Assembly (NCBI RefSeq): GCF_007667425.1
Contig: NZ_VDRC01000001.1
Coordinates: forward strand, 434,001-498,000
Direction of reading: 5' to 3'
DNA length: 64,000 bases
Origin: Microbacterium sp. 1.5R
GTDB lineage: Bacteria; Actinomycetota; Actinomycetes; Actinomycetales; Microbacteriaceae
The notes beneath the pieces were generated by a model, which saw only the letters and a program-made list of their open reading frames with translations, did not search any database and was not told the DNA's origin. Shown here piece after piece: positions 1 through 11,516 of this stretch. Both the position numbers and the translations under genes were made by a program. Position 1 is the stretch's first letter. Each line of letters starts with the position of its first letter.

Positions 1-1
1 C

Positions 2-109
2 TCGGCGACGGCATCCGCCGGCCCGTTCCTCGCCGCACCGACGCGCGCCGGACTCACCGTCACGTTCACCCGCTGGGTTCGGTCAGCCGCAGACGACTCG
101 TTGCACTGA
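2..109 (+). CDS. C-terminal end of an unidentified protein (partial)
   Basis: An open frame enters from the left edge and stops at a TGA at 107-109, giving 35 residues rich in Ala, Thr and Ser and ending in Asp-Asp-Ser-Leu-His. Third codon positions are mostly G or C, as in the real genes here, and the other plus-strand frame I translated gives an implausible Arg-rich product. It is convergent with argH, which ends at 185. Too little is visible to name a family. A chance open frame cannot be excluded. Confidence 0.4.
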   Translation, partial: SATASAGPFLAAPTRAGLTVTFTRWVRSAADDSLH

Positions 110-125
110 CGCCCACCGGCCCGCA

Positions 126-184
126 GGGGCGAGAAGCGTCGACTCCCTCGGGCGAGGAGCCTCGACGCCGTCGGGCGAGGAGCC

Positions 185-186
<2 letters not shown>
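126..186. repeat. Short imperfect tandem repeat between convergent gene ends
   Basis: A 16-base unit (TCGGGCGAGGAGCCTC) occurs at 148-163 and again, identical, at 171-186, a period of 23 bases. A weaker copy lies at about 126-143. The last copy runs into the argH stop codon. It fills the gap between two convergent genes. No hairpin or coding role is visible. Confidence 0.6.
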
Positions 187-2540
<2,354 letters not shown>

Positions 2541-2544
<4 letters not shown>

Positions 2545-3752
2545 AGTTCGGCCTTTCCGGAGGGGGTGAGGGATGCCTGGACGTCGGCGAGCGCAGCGGC
2601 GAAGAGCTCACGGAACTCGGCGAGCTCGGCATCCCCGATGGTGAGGGCAGGGGCGATCCGCACGGTCTCCGGATTCGCCGCGTTGACGATGAGACCGCGG
2701 GCCTGGGCGGCGTCGACGACGTCACCGGCGACCGGGGCGTTCAGCGCGACGCCGATCAGCAGACCGCGTCCGCGAACGCCGGCGATGAGCGGCGCGTCGA
2801 GACCGGTGATGATCTCGCGCAGTTCCTCCCCGCGGCGGGCGGCGTTCTCGACGAGGTCGGCGCGTTCGATCTCGGCGAGAACGGCGTCGGCCACAGCGGT
2901 GGCCAGCGGGTTGCCGCCGAACGTCGATCCGTGCGAGCCGGGCGTGAAGAGCGAGCTCGCCGCGCCGTACGTGACGAGGGCGCCGATGGGGAACCCTCCC
3001 CCGATGCCCTTCGCGAGGGTGATGGCATCGGGTGTGATGCCCTCGTGGCTGAAGCCGAACCAGGCTCCCGTGCGGCCGGCTCCCGTCTGGATCTCGTCGA
3101 CGATGAGCAGGGCGCCGTGCTTCAGCGTCAGTGACCGCGCCGCCTGCAGGTACCCCTCCGGCAGCTCGACGACTCCGGCCTCACCCTGGATGGGCTCGAC
3201 GATGACGGCGGCGACCCGGTCGTCGATCGCCGCCTCGAGCGCTGCGACGGTGGCCGGGATGTGCTCCACTCCCCCGGGCATCGGCTCGAACGGGGCGCGC
3301 ATCGCGGCCTTCGCAGTGAGGGCGAGCGACCCCATGGTGCGGCCGTGGAAGCCGTTCTCGAGCGCGAGGATGCGCGGCCGGTCGGCCCCGCCGTGCAGAC
3401 GGGCGAGCTTGAACGCCGCCTCGTTCGCCTCGGCGCCCGAGTTCGAGAAGAACACGCGGCCGTCGATGCCGGCGCCGGCGAGGCGCTTGAGGCGCGCGGC
3501 GAGCGCCAGCTGCGGGGGCGTCGCGAAGTAGTTGGAGACGTGCGCGAGAGTCGCCGCCTGGGTCGCGACGGCGTCCACGAACACCGGGTGCGAATGACCG
3601 AGCGACGTCACGGCGATGCCGGCGAGGAAGTCGAGGTGTCGGGTGCCCTCGGAGTCCCAGAGGTACGAGCCCTCCCCGCGCGTGAGGAGAGCGAGTCGGC
3701 GCCCCGCGTTGAGGACGAGGTCGTTCTCCGCGTCGTGCTGCCAATTGCTCAT
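2541..3752 (-). CDS. argD: Acetylornithine aminotransferase
   Basis: PLP-dependent class III aminotransferase that forms N-acetylornithine from N-acetylglutamate semialdehyde and glutamate. Visible features are the Asp-Glu-Ile-Gln motif that contacts PLP, the Schiff-base lysine in Thr-Leu-Ala-Lys-Gly, and [12 protein letters not shown] in the C-terminal half. The frame stays open upstream to 3890. The ATG at 3752 (Met-Ser-Asn-Trp-Gln) is chosen because it overlaps the argB stop as ATGA and gives 403 residues, the family length. It could also act in lysine synthesis as a succinyl-DAP aminotransferase, as known for some ArgD enzymes. Confidence 0.96.
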
Positions 3753-4666
3753 GCCGTCGTCCCTGCGCTTCCCTTGACCACTTCTGTTCCGATTCCCTTG
3801 CTCGTGAAGAGCTCGACGAGCACCGAGTGCGGCACGCGTCCGTCGATGATCGCCGCAGCGTCGACCCCGCCCTCCACGGCGTCGAGGCATGCGCGCATCT
3901 TCGGGATCATCCCCGATTCCAGTGTCGGCAGCATCTCGACGAGCGCCTCTGACGTGAGGTGCGACACCAGCGAGTCGCGGTTCGGCCAGTCCGCGTACAG
4001 TCCGGGGACATCCGTGAGGATCACCAGCTTGCGCGCCTTCAGCGCCACCGCGAGCGCGGCCGCTGCGGCATCGGCGTTCACGTTGAGCGACTGACCGGGG
4101 TGGTCGAGGTCGGGCGCGATGCTCGAGACGACGGGCACCCTGCCGGCCGACAGATGGTCGAGGACCGGCGTGGGGTCGACCTCCACGACGTCGCCGACGC
4201 GACCGAGGTCGATCTCCTCCCCGTCGACGACGACTCCGCGACGACGCCCGCCGAAGAGACCGGCGTCCTCACCGCTGAGGCCGGTCGCGATCGGGCCGTG
4301 CGAGTTGATCTTCGACACGAGCTGCGGGTTCACCTGACCCGTGAGCACCATCCGCACGACGCTGATGGCCTCGGTGTTGGTGACGCGGTAGCCGCCCTTG
4401 AACTCGCTGGGGATCTCGAGGCGCTCGAGCATGTTCGAGATCTGCGGTCCACCGCCGTGCACGACGACCGGCAGCACGCCCACGTAGCGCAGATACGCGA
4501 TGTCCTGCGCGAAGGCCTCCTGCAGCTCGTCGGAGACCATGGCGTTGCCGCCGTACTTGACGACGACGATCTGGTCGCGGAACCTCTTCAGCCACGGCAG
4601 GGACTCGATGAGCGTCGAGGCCTTGACGGCCGCGACGTCGGGGGTGGTGTCCTGGATGTCGGTCAT
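3749..4666 (-). CDS. argB: Acetylglutamate kinase
   Basis: Phosphorylates N-acetylglutamate, the second and usually committed step, and in many bacteria the target of arginine feedback. The amino-acid-kinase fold shows in Val-Val-Lys-Tyr-Gly-Gly-Asn-Ala-Met near residue 40 and Val-Val-His-Gly-Gly-Gly-Pro-Gln-Ile near residue 70. There is an N-terminal extension of about 30 residues, as in arginine-inhibited hexameric kinases, so feedback inhibition is likely but inferred. 305 residues. The start overlaps the argJ stop (ATGA) and the stop overlaps the argD start. Confidence 0.97.
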   Translation of the reverse strand: MTDIQDTTPDVAAVKASTLIESLPWLKRFRDQIVVVKYGGNAMVSDELQEAFAQDIAYLRYVGVLPVVVHGGGPQISNMLERLEIPSEFKGGYRVTNTEAISVVRMVLTGQVNPQLVSKINSHGPIATGLSGEDAGLFGGRRRGVVVDGEEIDLGRVGDVVEVDPTPVLDHLSAGRVPVVSSIAPDLDHPGQSLNVNADAAAAALAVALKARKLVILTDVPGLYADWPNRDSLVSHLTSEALVEMLPTLESGMIPKMRACLDAVEGGVDAAAIIDGRVPHSVLVELFTSKGIGTEVVKGSAGTTA

Positions 4667-5820
4667 GAGGCGTAGGCGCTGTTCTCGTGCACGTAGTCGT
4701 GGGTGAGGTCGTTCGTGAGGATGGTCGCCGTCGCGTCGCCGACCTTGAGGTCGATGACCAGGTGGGTGGCGCGCGGCGTCAGGTCGACCTCCTCACGCGG
4801 ACGGTCGGGACCGCCCTCGCTGCAGACACGGACGCCGTTCATCCACACATCGACGTCGTAGGGGTCGAACTGCGCCGTCGTCGTGCCGATGGCCGCGAGC
4901 ACCCGGCCCCAGTTGGGATCGTTGCCGAAGATCGCGGCCTTGAAGAGGTTGTTGCGGGCGACGGAGCGGCCGACCTCGACGGCATCCGATTCCGATGCGG
5001 CATGCTGCACCTCGATGGTGATGTCGTGGCTCGCGCCCTCGGCGTCGCCCTGCAGCTTCACGGCGAGCTCGAGGCAGAGTCCCCGGAGCGCTGCACCGAA
5101 GTCGTCGAGCGACGGGGCGATGCCGGAGGCGCCGTTCGCGAGCAGCGTCACCTGGTCGTTGGTCGACATGCACCCGTCGGAGTCGAGGCGGTCGAACGTG
5201 CGGCCGGTCGCGGCGCGGAGCGCGGCGTCGGCCTCGAGGGGCTCGAGCACGGCATCCGTCGTGATGACGACGAGCATGGTCGCGAGGCCGGGCGCGAGCA
5301 TGCCGGCACCCTTCGCCATGCCGCCGATCGTCCAGCCGTCGCGGCTGACGACCGCTGTCTTCGACACGCTGTCGGTCGTCATGATCGCCTCGGCGGCGAT
5401 CTGCCCGCCGTCGGCGGAGAGCTCGGCGATCGCCTGCTCCGTGCCCGCGAGCACCTTGTCGCGGAACACCTGGTCGCCGACGCCGATGAGTCCGGTCGAG
5501 CAGACGAGCACGTCTCCCGCGCCGATGCCCAGCAGATCGGCGGCCTTCTCGGCGGTCTGGTGAGTGGTCTGGAAGCCGAAGCTGCCCGTGAAGCAGTTCG
5601 CCCCGCCGGAGTTCAGCACGACCGCCTCGACGACGCGATCGGCGACGGCCTGCTGCGACCAGATGATCGGATTGGCCTTCGCACGGTTGCTCGTGAAGAC
5701 CGCGGCGCCCACCTTGCGCGGGCCGCGGTTCACGACGACGGCGACATCGGGCTTACCGGTCGACTTGAGGCCGGCGGCGACACCAGCCGCCTCGAATCCT
5801 GCGGGGGCGGTGACGCTCAC
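4663..5820 (-). CDS. argJ: Bifunctional glutamate N-acetyltransferase / ornithine acetyltransferase
   Basis: Recycles the acetyl group from acetylornithine to glutamate and, when bifunctional, also makes N-acetylglutamate from acetyl-CoA. The autocleavage motif [14 protein letters not shown] is visible. Thr181, by my count, becomes the N-terminal nucleophile of the beta chain. 385 residues. A longer open frame continues to 6435 but only shadows argC. The GTG at 5820 overlaps the argC stop as GTGA and gives the correct Ser-Val-Thr-Ala-Pro-Ala-Gly-Phe N-terminus. Whether the enzyme is mono- or bifunctional cannot be read from sequence alone. Confidence 0.96.
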   Translation of the reverse strand: MSVTAPAGFEAAGVAAGLKSTGKPDVAVVVNRGPRKVGAAVFTSNRAKANPIIWSQQAVADRVVEAVVLNSGGANCFTGSFGFQTTHQTAEKAADLLGIGAGDVLVCSTGLIGVGDQVFRDKVLAGTEQAIAELSADGGQIAAEAIMTTDSVSKTAVVSRDGWTIGGMAKGAGMLAPGLATMLVVITTDAVLEPLEADAALRAATGRTFDRLDSDGCMSTNDQVTLLANGASGIAPSLDDFGAALRGLCLELAVKLQGDAEGASHDITIEVQHAASESDAVEVGRSVARNNLFKAAIFGNDPNWGRVLAAIGTTTAQFDPYDVDVWMNGVRVCSEGGPDRPREEVDLTPRATHLVIDLKVGDATATILTNDLTHDYVHENSAYAS

Positions 5821-6881
5821 GGCGCGACTCCGTTCACTGAGAGGGCGCGGGACTCGGGGAGCCCCAGCGCGAGGTTCATGGACTGCACGGCGGCTCCGGC
5901 CGTGCCCTTGACGAGGTTGTCGACGGCGGTGACCACCGTCACGCGGTTCGCAGACCGGTCGATCGCGAGTCCGATGAGGGCGGTGTTCGCCCCGAGCACG
6001 TCCGCCGTACGGGGGAACTCCCCCGTCGGCAGCAGCTGCACGAACGTCTCGTCGCCGTACGCGGACTCCCACGCGGCGCGGATCTCGGCGTCGGTGACGC
6101 CCTCGACGATGGGCGCCGTCGAGGTCGCGAGGATCCCCCGCGACATCGGCACGAGCACCGGCGTGAAGGAGATGCGGATGCCGTCGGCGGCCGCCTCGGG
6201 CGCGAGACCGGATGCCGCGGCGAGCGCCTGGCGGATCTCGGGGATGTGCCGGTGGGTGCCGCCGACCGCGTACGGGTTGGCCGTGCCGAGGATCTCGCTC
6301 GCGAGCAGATTCGTCTTGAGGCTCTTGCCCGCCCCCGAGGGGCCGACCGCGAGCACCGAGACGATGTCGGCGGGGTCGATGACGCCGGCTGCGACGCCCG
6401 GAGCGAGGCTGAGGCTCACGGTGGAGGCGTTGCACCCTGGTGCGGCGATCCGCGTAGCGCCTCGGAGCTGCTCACGCTGCTTGACCCCGCCGGTGAGGAG
6501 CTCGGGCACCCCGTAGGTCCAGGCGTCGTGGAAGGCTCCGCCGTAGAAGGCGTCCCATGCGTCCTGCGAGGTGAGGCGGTGGTCAGCCCCGGCATCGATG
6601 ACGAGCGGGGTTTCGCCCAGCGCATCCGTGTACTGCCCGGACTGCCCGTGCGGCAGGGCGAGGAAGACGATGTCGTGCCCGGCGAGCACGTCGGGTGTGG
6701 TGTCCTGCAGCGTCAGGTGCGCGAGCGAGCGGAGATGGGGCTGGTGCTGGACGAGCGGCTGACCGGCGTTCGAGTGCGCCGTGACGGTGCGGATCTCGAT
6801 GTCGGGGTGAGCGGCGAGAAGGCGCAGGATCTCGCCGCCCGCGTAGCCGGATGCGCCGGAGACGGCGACGGAATACGTCAT
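5817..6881 (-). CDS. argC: N-acetyl-gamma-glutamyl-phosphate reductase
   Basis: NADPH-dependent reduction of acetylglutamyl phosphate to the semialdehyde. The N-terminal Rossmann motif Gly-Ala-Ser-Gly-Tyr-Ala-Gly-Gly and the active-site Pro-Gly-Cys-Asn-Ala-Ser near residue 150 are present. 354 residues. It is the first gene of the arginine operon. The start ATG lies 6 bases after a TAAGGT hexamer with no ribosome-binding site between them, so the operon mRNA is probably leaderless. I see no convincing ArgR box upstream, only a half-site-like TGAAT. Confidence 0.96.
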   Translation of the reverse strand: MTYSVAVSGASGYAGGEILRLLAAHPDIEIRTVTAHSNAGQPLVQHQPHLRSLAHLTLQDTTPDVLAGHDIVFLALPHGQSGQYTDALGETPLVIDAGADHRLTSQDAWDAFYGGAFHDAWTYGVPELLTGGVKQREQLRGATRIAAPGCNASTVSLSLAPGVAAGVIDPADIVSVLAVGPSGAGKSLKTNLLASEILGTANPYAVGGTHRHIPEIRQALAAASGLAPEAAADGIRISFTPVLVPMSRGILATSTAPIVEGVTDAEIRAAWESAYGDETFVQLLPTGEFPRTADVLGANTALIGLAIDRSANRVTVVTAVDNLVKGTAGAAVQSMNLALGLPESRALSVNGVAP

Positions 6882-6887
6882 GGTTCT

Positions 6888-6893
6888 ACCTTA
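6888..6893 (-). promoter_or_regulatory. Predicted -10 element of the arginine operon, leaderless type
   Basis: TAAGGT, followed by 6 bases and then the argC ATG at 6881. The transcription start predicted from such a -10 falls at or next to the start codon. Confidence 0.55.
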
Positions 6894-7186
6894 ACGGTCG
6901 GACCCTTCGGAGAATTCAGGGTGCGGTGTCGGGGGCCGGGGCGGCGACACCGGCACTCGACCGCCGGTCAGGCAGCAGCGCGGGGTCGCCTACAGTCGGC
7001 GGCCGTCGCGGCGTCGGCGCACAACGATGACGCTCGGAGCGAGCGTCGGAGTCGCGGTGGTGGCCGAAGGCATGTCGCGACGATAGCGCGGGGGTCGATG
7101 GGCGCGCAAATCACCGGCGTCACAGTCGAGGGGCGACGTAGCGAGCGTCGGCGCGCGCCGGGCGGCTCCTCACCGCAGACGGCGCT
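6894..7186. other. Gap between argC and the SDR gene, no gene seen
   Basis: This stretch holds the region upstream of argC and the region downstream of the SDR gene (both on the minus strand). Open frames here show Arg/Ser-rich composition typical of non-coding shadow frames. There is no strong hairpin. The only structure seen is the short direct repeat at its right end. Confidence 0.5.
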
Positions 7187-7202
7187 TCACCGCAGACGGC
7201 GC
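7170..7202. repeat. 16-bp direct repeat duplicating the end of the SDR gene
   Basis: TCACCGCAGACGGCGC occurs at 7170-7185 and again at 7187-7202. The second copy includes the real stop codon of the SDR gene (TGA on the minus strand at 7189-7187); the first copy repeats that gene end just downstream. It looks like a recent slippage duplication. Confidence 0.75.
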
Positions 7203-8155
7203 AGGAGCGCGAGCTCCTCGGGGCGGGACAGTCCGGCCTTGCGTGGGCGGTCGACACCACGCTCGTCCTCATCGGCGACGACCCGTGCGACGGTGTCGGC
7301 GAGCGGGCGCAAGCCGCCGCCGGCTTCGCGGTACCGGCGATTCGACCGCCGCATGAAGCCGACCATGTCCGCCGGCAGCCACAGCGGGAGGGAGCGCTCC
7401 CCCATCCAATACTCGACGCCCTGCGCCCCGAGCCAGTCGTCGGGGGCCTCGACGACCTGCCCGTCATGCCGGGCTGAGGAGCGGAACAGTGCGAAGACCT
7501 CGGAGAGCGGATGCCGTTCGCCGACTGCGTTCACGACGCCCGCGGCGTCCGTCGCCACGATGAAGTCGGCGAGGTCGTCCACGTCGATGACCTGTACGTC
7601 CGTGCCCTGAGACGCGGGGACGAGCACGTCTTCGCCCCGCGCTCGGAGGAAGGCCGCGCCCCAATATCCGAACCGGTCGCTGGGATCCCCGTCTCCCACG
7701 ATGAGACCGGGCCGCACGATCAATGTTCGACCGCCGCCGAGTTCTCGGACGGTGTTCTCCGCTGCGACCTTCTGCGCACCGTAGTCGTCGTCGTCTCCCG
7801 GTTCCGCCGGCTCGAGCAGCGGGGCCGATTCGTCGGCATCCTCTCGGTCGTCGTCGGCGTACACCGATACCGACGAGACGTAGGTCCAGCGTCCGGCACG
7901 GGCTCCCAGCGCATCCACGGCCGCTCGGACGTGGTCGGCACGGGACGAGACGTCTACGACGTGGTCCCAGTCCGAGCGCGACACCAGGTCGTACGCCGCC
8001 GGGTGGTCGCGGTCTGCGAGCGCGACCGTCGCCCCCTGCGGCGCGGGGCGACCACCGCGGGCGAGGCACGTCACCGCGGCGCCCGACAACAGCCACCGCT
8101 CGGCGATGCGGCCAGACAGCCACCCGGTTCCTCCGAGGATCAGCACATCCGTCAT
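7187..8155 (-). CDS. NAD(P)-dependent epimerase/dehydratase-like SDR protein
   Basis: Extended short-chain dehydrogenase/reductase, 322 residues. The dinucleotide motif Gly-Gly-Thr-Gly-Trp-Leu-Ser-Gly is at residues 8-15. Tyr-Val-Ser-Ser-Val-Ser-Val-Tyr and a Tyr-Gly-Ala-Gln-Lys catalytic Tyr-x3-Lys follow in the expected order. The substrate is unknown; relatives include nucleotide-sugar epimerases and reductases. It stands alone between the arginine operon and a DUF402 gene. The start is the first ATG at the beginning of the Rossmann strand, and no clear ribosome site is visible. Confidence 0.8.
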   Translation of the reverse strand: MTDVLILGGTGWLSGRIAERWLLSGAAVTCLARGGRPAPQGATVALADRDHPAAYDLVSRSDWDHVVDVSSRADHVRAAVDALGARAGRWTYVSSVSVYADDDREDADESAPLLEPAEPGDDDDYGAQKVAAENTVRELGGGRTLIVRPGLIVGDGDPSDRFGYWGAAFLRARGEDVLVPASQGTDVQVIDVDDLADFIVATDAAGVVNAVGERHPLSEVFALFRSSARHDGQVVEAPDDWLGAQGVEYWMGERSLPLWLPADMVGFMRRSNRRYREAGGGLRPLADTVARVVADEDERGVDRPRKAGLSRPEELALLRRLR

Positions 8156-8218
8156 GCACCCATGTCATCAGCATCGTCGGCGCGACGGAAGGGGCATCCG
8201 CTCAGAGCGGAGGCCGGA

Positions 8219-8938
8219 TCACGGCTGACGCAGGTCGTCGAGTCCGTCGAGCACGGGCACCGTCCACGTGGGGTCGGGGCGCCAGGCGACCCACTCCGCG
8301 TCGAACGGCCAGTCTCCGTCGGCGAACGAAGCGATGGCCGCGCTCGCATGCTCTTCGATCTGCGCCGCCTGCTCGCTGTCGAGGCGACCCTGCTGCACGG
8401 CGGCGACGAGTTCGTCCTCGTCCTTCATCGATACCCCGCCGTCGGCCTCGATCTCGACGTCGAGGATGTGATCCGACGTGAAGGTGTCGTGATCGGTGCG
8501 GAGGTGCGCGTTCTCGAGGTTCACGTACCACCCGGCGAAGGTCCAGTCGGCGCCCGTCGCCTCGCTCCAGAACAGCCAGACCGACCAGGGCCGATCCGCC
8601 GGGGCGATCCGCAGGATGCCGTTGCCCACCCACTGCTCCACGATCCGCCGACGCGGCTCGATCCAGCGCCGCTCGAGCGGAACCGTGCGCACACGCCGCC
8701 CGTCCTGCGCCCCCTGGCCCTCCTGCTCCGTTCCGGGCGCCAGCCAGGCGACGAGCCCGCGCTCGTCGTCACGGACGACCCGCATCGGTGTGATCGTCGA
8801 CGGTTCGCCCCGCAGCCAGCCCGGCCTTCGGTAGTGCCAGTCGATCTGATCGCCGGGGGCGAGGAAGGGCGCCTCGCCCAGCGGACGCGTCCCGTGCGGG
8901 GCGGCTGGCGGCGTGGCGTGCGGGTTCACGGTCGTCAT
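8219..8938 (-). CDS. DUF402 (FomD-like) family protein
   Basis: 239 residues. The C-terminal half has the DUF402 pattern: Trp-Tyr-Val-Asn-Leu-Glu, then Asp-His-x-Leu-Asp-Val-Glu-Ile, then Met-Lys-Asp-Glu-Asp-Glu-Leu. These acidic residues bind divalent metals in FomD and in staphylococcal nucleotide phosphatases of this fold. A nucleoside di/triphosphate or cytidylyl-phosphonate hydrolase activity is therefore plausible, but the substrate is unknown. The N-terminal 35 residues are Pro/Ala-rich and probably flexible. The start follows a TACCGT hexamer by 6 bases, as in other leaderless genes here. Confidence 0.78.
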   Translation of the reverse strand: MTTVNPHATPPAAPHGTRPLGEAPFLAPGDQIDWHYRRPGWLRGEPSTITPMRVVRDDERGLVAWLAPGTEQEGQGAQDGRRVRTVPLERRWIEPRRRIVEQWVGNGILRIAPADRPWSVWLFWSEATGADWTFAGWYVNLENAHLRTDHDTFTSDHILDVEIEADGGVSMKDEDELVAAVQQGRLDSEQAAQIEEHASAAIASFADGDWPFDAEWVAWRPDPTWTVPVLDGLDDLRQP

Positions 8939-8944
8939 CCCGCC

Positions 8945-8950
8945 ACGGTA
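8945..8950 (-). promoter_or_regulatory. Predicted -10 element of the DUF402 gene, leaderless type
   Basis: TACCGT lies 6 bases before the ATG at 8938. The bases between are GGCGGG, too close to the start to serve well as a ribosome site. Confidence 0.45.
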
Positions 8951-8967
8951 CCGCGCGGCGCCGTCGA

Positions 8968-9004
8968 ACTCGTGCTGCGTCCCCTCCCTGAGCGCAGCAC
9001 GAGT
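8968..9004 (-). terminator. Stem-loop after pheT
   Basis: A perfect 12-bp stem (ACTCGTGCTGCG at 8968-8979 with its reverse complement at 8993-9004) and a 13-base loop, just downstream of the pheT stop. There is no U-run, as is common for actinobacterial intrinsic terminators. Confidence 0.65.
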
Positions 9005-9011
9005 CGCGGCT

Positions 9012-11516
9012 TCAGTCGCGGATGGCGGCGCCGAAGCGCTCGGCGGCGACGGTCACTCCGGCGAGCTTGGCCTCGGTGGCCTCAGCCGCTGTCAGGGTGC
9101 GGTCGTCGGCGCGGAAGCGCAGCGCGAACGTGAGGCTCTTCGTGCCATCGGCGAGTCCCTCTCCGCGGTAGTCGTCGACGAGGCGGACGGACTCGAGCAG
9201 CGCGCCCGCGCCGTCCCGCAGGGCCGCACGGACGTCGCCGGCCGGCACCGCGGCGTCGACGACGAGCGAGACGTCCTGCGTGGCGGCGGGGAACGTCGAC
9301 AGCGAGGGCGCGACCGCCTTCGAGGCGGCGAGGGCGAGGATGCCGTCGAGATCCAGCTCGACCACCGTCGCCCGCCCTGGCAGGTCGGCCGCAGACGCCA
9401 CGTCCGGGTGGAGCTCTCCCACGTACCCGACCTCGGTGCCCTCGACCGTGACCACGCCCGTACGCCCCGGGTGCAGCGCGGCCCGCTGCGACTGGGCGAC
9501 GTCGATCGATACGCCGGCCGCCTCGCCGATGACCCCCACCGCGTCGAGCGCCTCCGACAGACCGGAGGGCTCAGCCGCACGGCCGGGCTGGCGCGACACG
9601 ACGTTGCCGGTGAACAGCGCAGCCACGTACCGGTGCTGCGGTGGGATCGACGCGTTCAACTGTGCGAGGGTCTCGTCGGAGGGGCGCTCGCCCAGAGGCG
9701 GCACCTCGTCGGTGCCGTAGGCGACGCCGGGCTCCGGAAGGAACACGACGCCGGTCTCGAACAGTGCGAGATCGGTGAGGCCCCGCGAGATGTTCCGGTG
9801 CGCGATCTGCAGCAGACCCGGGATGAGCGAGCGCCGCAGGAACGGAGCGGCGCCGTCGAGGGCGTTCGCCAGCCGGATGCTGGGCACGTGCTCCCCCGAT
9901 GCGGAACCGTGCAGGTCGTTCTGCGCTTCCGTGGTGAACGGGAACGAAGGAGTCTCGACCAGGCCGGCCGCGGCGAGGGCGTTCGCGACGCGACGACGGC
10001 CCTGCTGGTGTGCGGTGAGGCCGCGACCGGACGGCGGGGTGGGCAGCACCGACGGGATGCGGTCGAGGCCGTGGATGCGCGCGACCTCCTCGGCCAGCGA
10101 CCACTTGTCGGTGATGTCAGGACGCCAGGTCGGCGGGATGACGGTCCAGCCGTGGTCGGCGTCGTCGACCTCGGCGCCGATCATCGTCAGCGCCTCGACG
10201 ATCTCGGCATCCGTGTAGTCCACGCCGATGAGACCCTGCACGAAGCCGCGCGGTAGCCCGATCTCGCAGGTGGTGACCTCGGCGAACAGTGCGCCGCCCT
10301 CCTCCGTCAGCGTGCCCCCGGCGAGCTCGACCATGAGGTCGGCGGCGCGGCGGGCGGCGACGAACGGCACGAGGGGGTCGACACCCCGTTCGAAGCGCTT
10401 GGACGCCTCGCTCGGGAGCTTGTGACGGCGAGCCGTGCGCGCGATGGTGACCGGATCGAACGTCGCCGCCTCGATCAGCACGTTCGTCGTCGTGTCGCTC
10501 ATCTCGGTGGTGCCGCCGCCCATCACGCCGGCGAGGCCGATCGGACCGGACTCGTCCGTGATCAGGAGGTCCTCGACGTGGAGCTTCCGCTCCTGCCCGT
10601 CGAGCGTCGTCATCTTCTCGCCGGGCGTCGCGCGGCGGACGGTGATGCCGCCGGCGAGCTTGTCGAGGTCGTAGCCGTGCAGTGGCTGACCGAGCTCGAG
10701 CATCACGTAGTTGGTGATGTCGATGAGCACGCCCAGCGACCGCATGCCCGCGAGCGAGAGGCGCGCGATCATCCACGGCGGTGTGGGACGCGACGGATCG
10801 ACGCCGCGCACGACGCGAGTGACGAACTCGCTCGCGCCGACCGCGCCCCGGATCGGGGCGGAGTCGTCGACGACCGCCGTATGCCCGGCGCCCGGCTGCA
10901 GTTCGGCGAAGTCGCGCTCGGCGGGGTCGCGGAAGGACGCGCCGGTCGCGTGCGAGTACTCGCGGGCGATGCCGCGCACCGAGAACGCGTAGCCGCGGTC
11001 GGGCGTGACGTTCACGTCGACCGCGACGTCGTCGAGGCCGAGGAGGGCGATCGCGTCGGTGCCGACCGGGGCGTCGAGGCCGAGGTCCGAGAGCACGACG
11101 ATGCCGTTGTGCTCGTCGCCGAGACCGAGTTCGCGCGCAGACGCGATCATGCCGTCGGACACGTGACCGTAGGTCTTGCGCGCAGCGATCGGGAACGGAC
11201 CTGGCAGCACGGCACCGGGCAGCGTCACCACGACCTTGTCGCCGACGACGAAGTTGTGCGCGCCGCAGACGATGCCGCGCACGCCGCCGTTCGCCTCGCC
11301 GACGTCGACCTGGCACCAGTTGATGGTCTTGCCGTTCGACTGGGGTTCCGGCTCGAGCGACAGCACCTGGCCGACGACGATCGGGCCCTGCAGATCGAAG
11401 CGGTGGACGTCCTCCTCTTCGAACCCGACGGAGACCATCGCTGCGAGGACGTCCTCCGGCGTCGTTCCGGTCGCCACATCGACGTATTCACGCAACCACG
11501 AGAGCGGGACGCGCAT
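9012..11516 (-). CDS. pheT: Phenylalanine-tRNA ligase beta subunit
   Basis: Large subunit of the alpha2-beta2 PheRS, 834 residues. In order it shows the N-terminal Met-Arg-Val-Pro-Leu-Ser-Trp-Leu, an OB-fold tRNA-binding domain near residues 40-155, the B3/B4 editing domain, the B5 domain, the catalytic-like core, and a C-terminal ferredoxin-fold anticodon-binding domain ending near Thr-Leu-Thr-Ala-Ala-Glu. The frame stays open far upstream through pheS. The real start is the ATG at 11516, which shares one base with the pheS stop (TGATG), so the two subunits are translationally coupled. Confidence 0.97.
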   Translation of the reverse strand: MRVPLSWLREYVDVATGTTPEDVLAAMVSVGFEEEDVHRFDLQGPIVVGQVLSLEPEPQSNGKTINWCQVDVGEANGGVRGIVCGAHNFVVGDKVVVTLPGAVLPGPFPIAARKTYGHVSDGMIASARELGLGDEHNGIVVLSDLGLDAPVGTDAIALLGLDDVAVDVNVTPDRGYAFSVRGIAREYSHATGASFRDPAERDFAELQPGAGHTAVVDDSAPIRGAVGASEFVTRVVRGVDPSRPTPPWMIARLSLAGMRSLGVLIDITNYVMLELGQPLHGYDLDKLAGGITVRRATPGEKMTTLDGQERKLHVEDLLITDESGPIGLAGVMGGGTTEMSDTTTNVLIEAATFDPVTIARTARRHKLPSEASKRFERGVDPLVPFVAARRAADLMVELAGGTLTEEGGALFAEVTTCEIGLPRGFVQGLIGVDYTDAEIVEALTMIGAEVDDADHGWTVIPPTWRPDITDKWSLAEEVARIHGLDRIPSVLPTPPSGRGLTAHQQGRRRVANALAAAGLVETPSFPFTTEAQNDLHGSASGEHVPSIRLANALDGAAPFLRRSLIPGLLQIAHRNISRGLTDLALFETGVVFLPEPGVAYGTDEVPPLGERPSDETLAQLNASIPPQHRYVAALFTGNVVSRQPGRAAEPSGLSEALDAVGVIGEAAGVSIDVAQSQRAALHPGRTGVVTVEGTEVGYVGELHPDVASAADLPGRATVVELDLDGILALAASKAVAPSLSTFPAATQDVSLVVDAAVPAGDVRAALRDGAGALLESVRLVDDYRGEGLADGTKSLTFALRFRADDRTLTAAEATEAKLAGVTVAAERFGAAIRD

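Noticed and set aside
4687..6516. 609-residue open frame antisense to argJ and argC
   Set aside because: Shadow frame produced by high GC; the opposite strand encodes clear ArgJ and ArgC.
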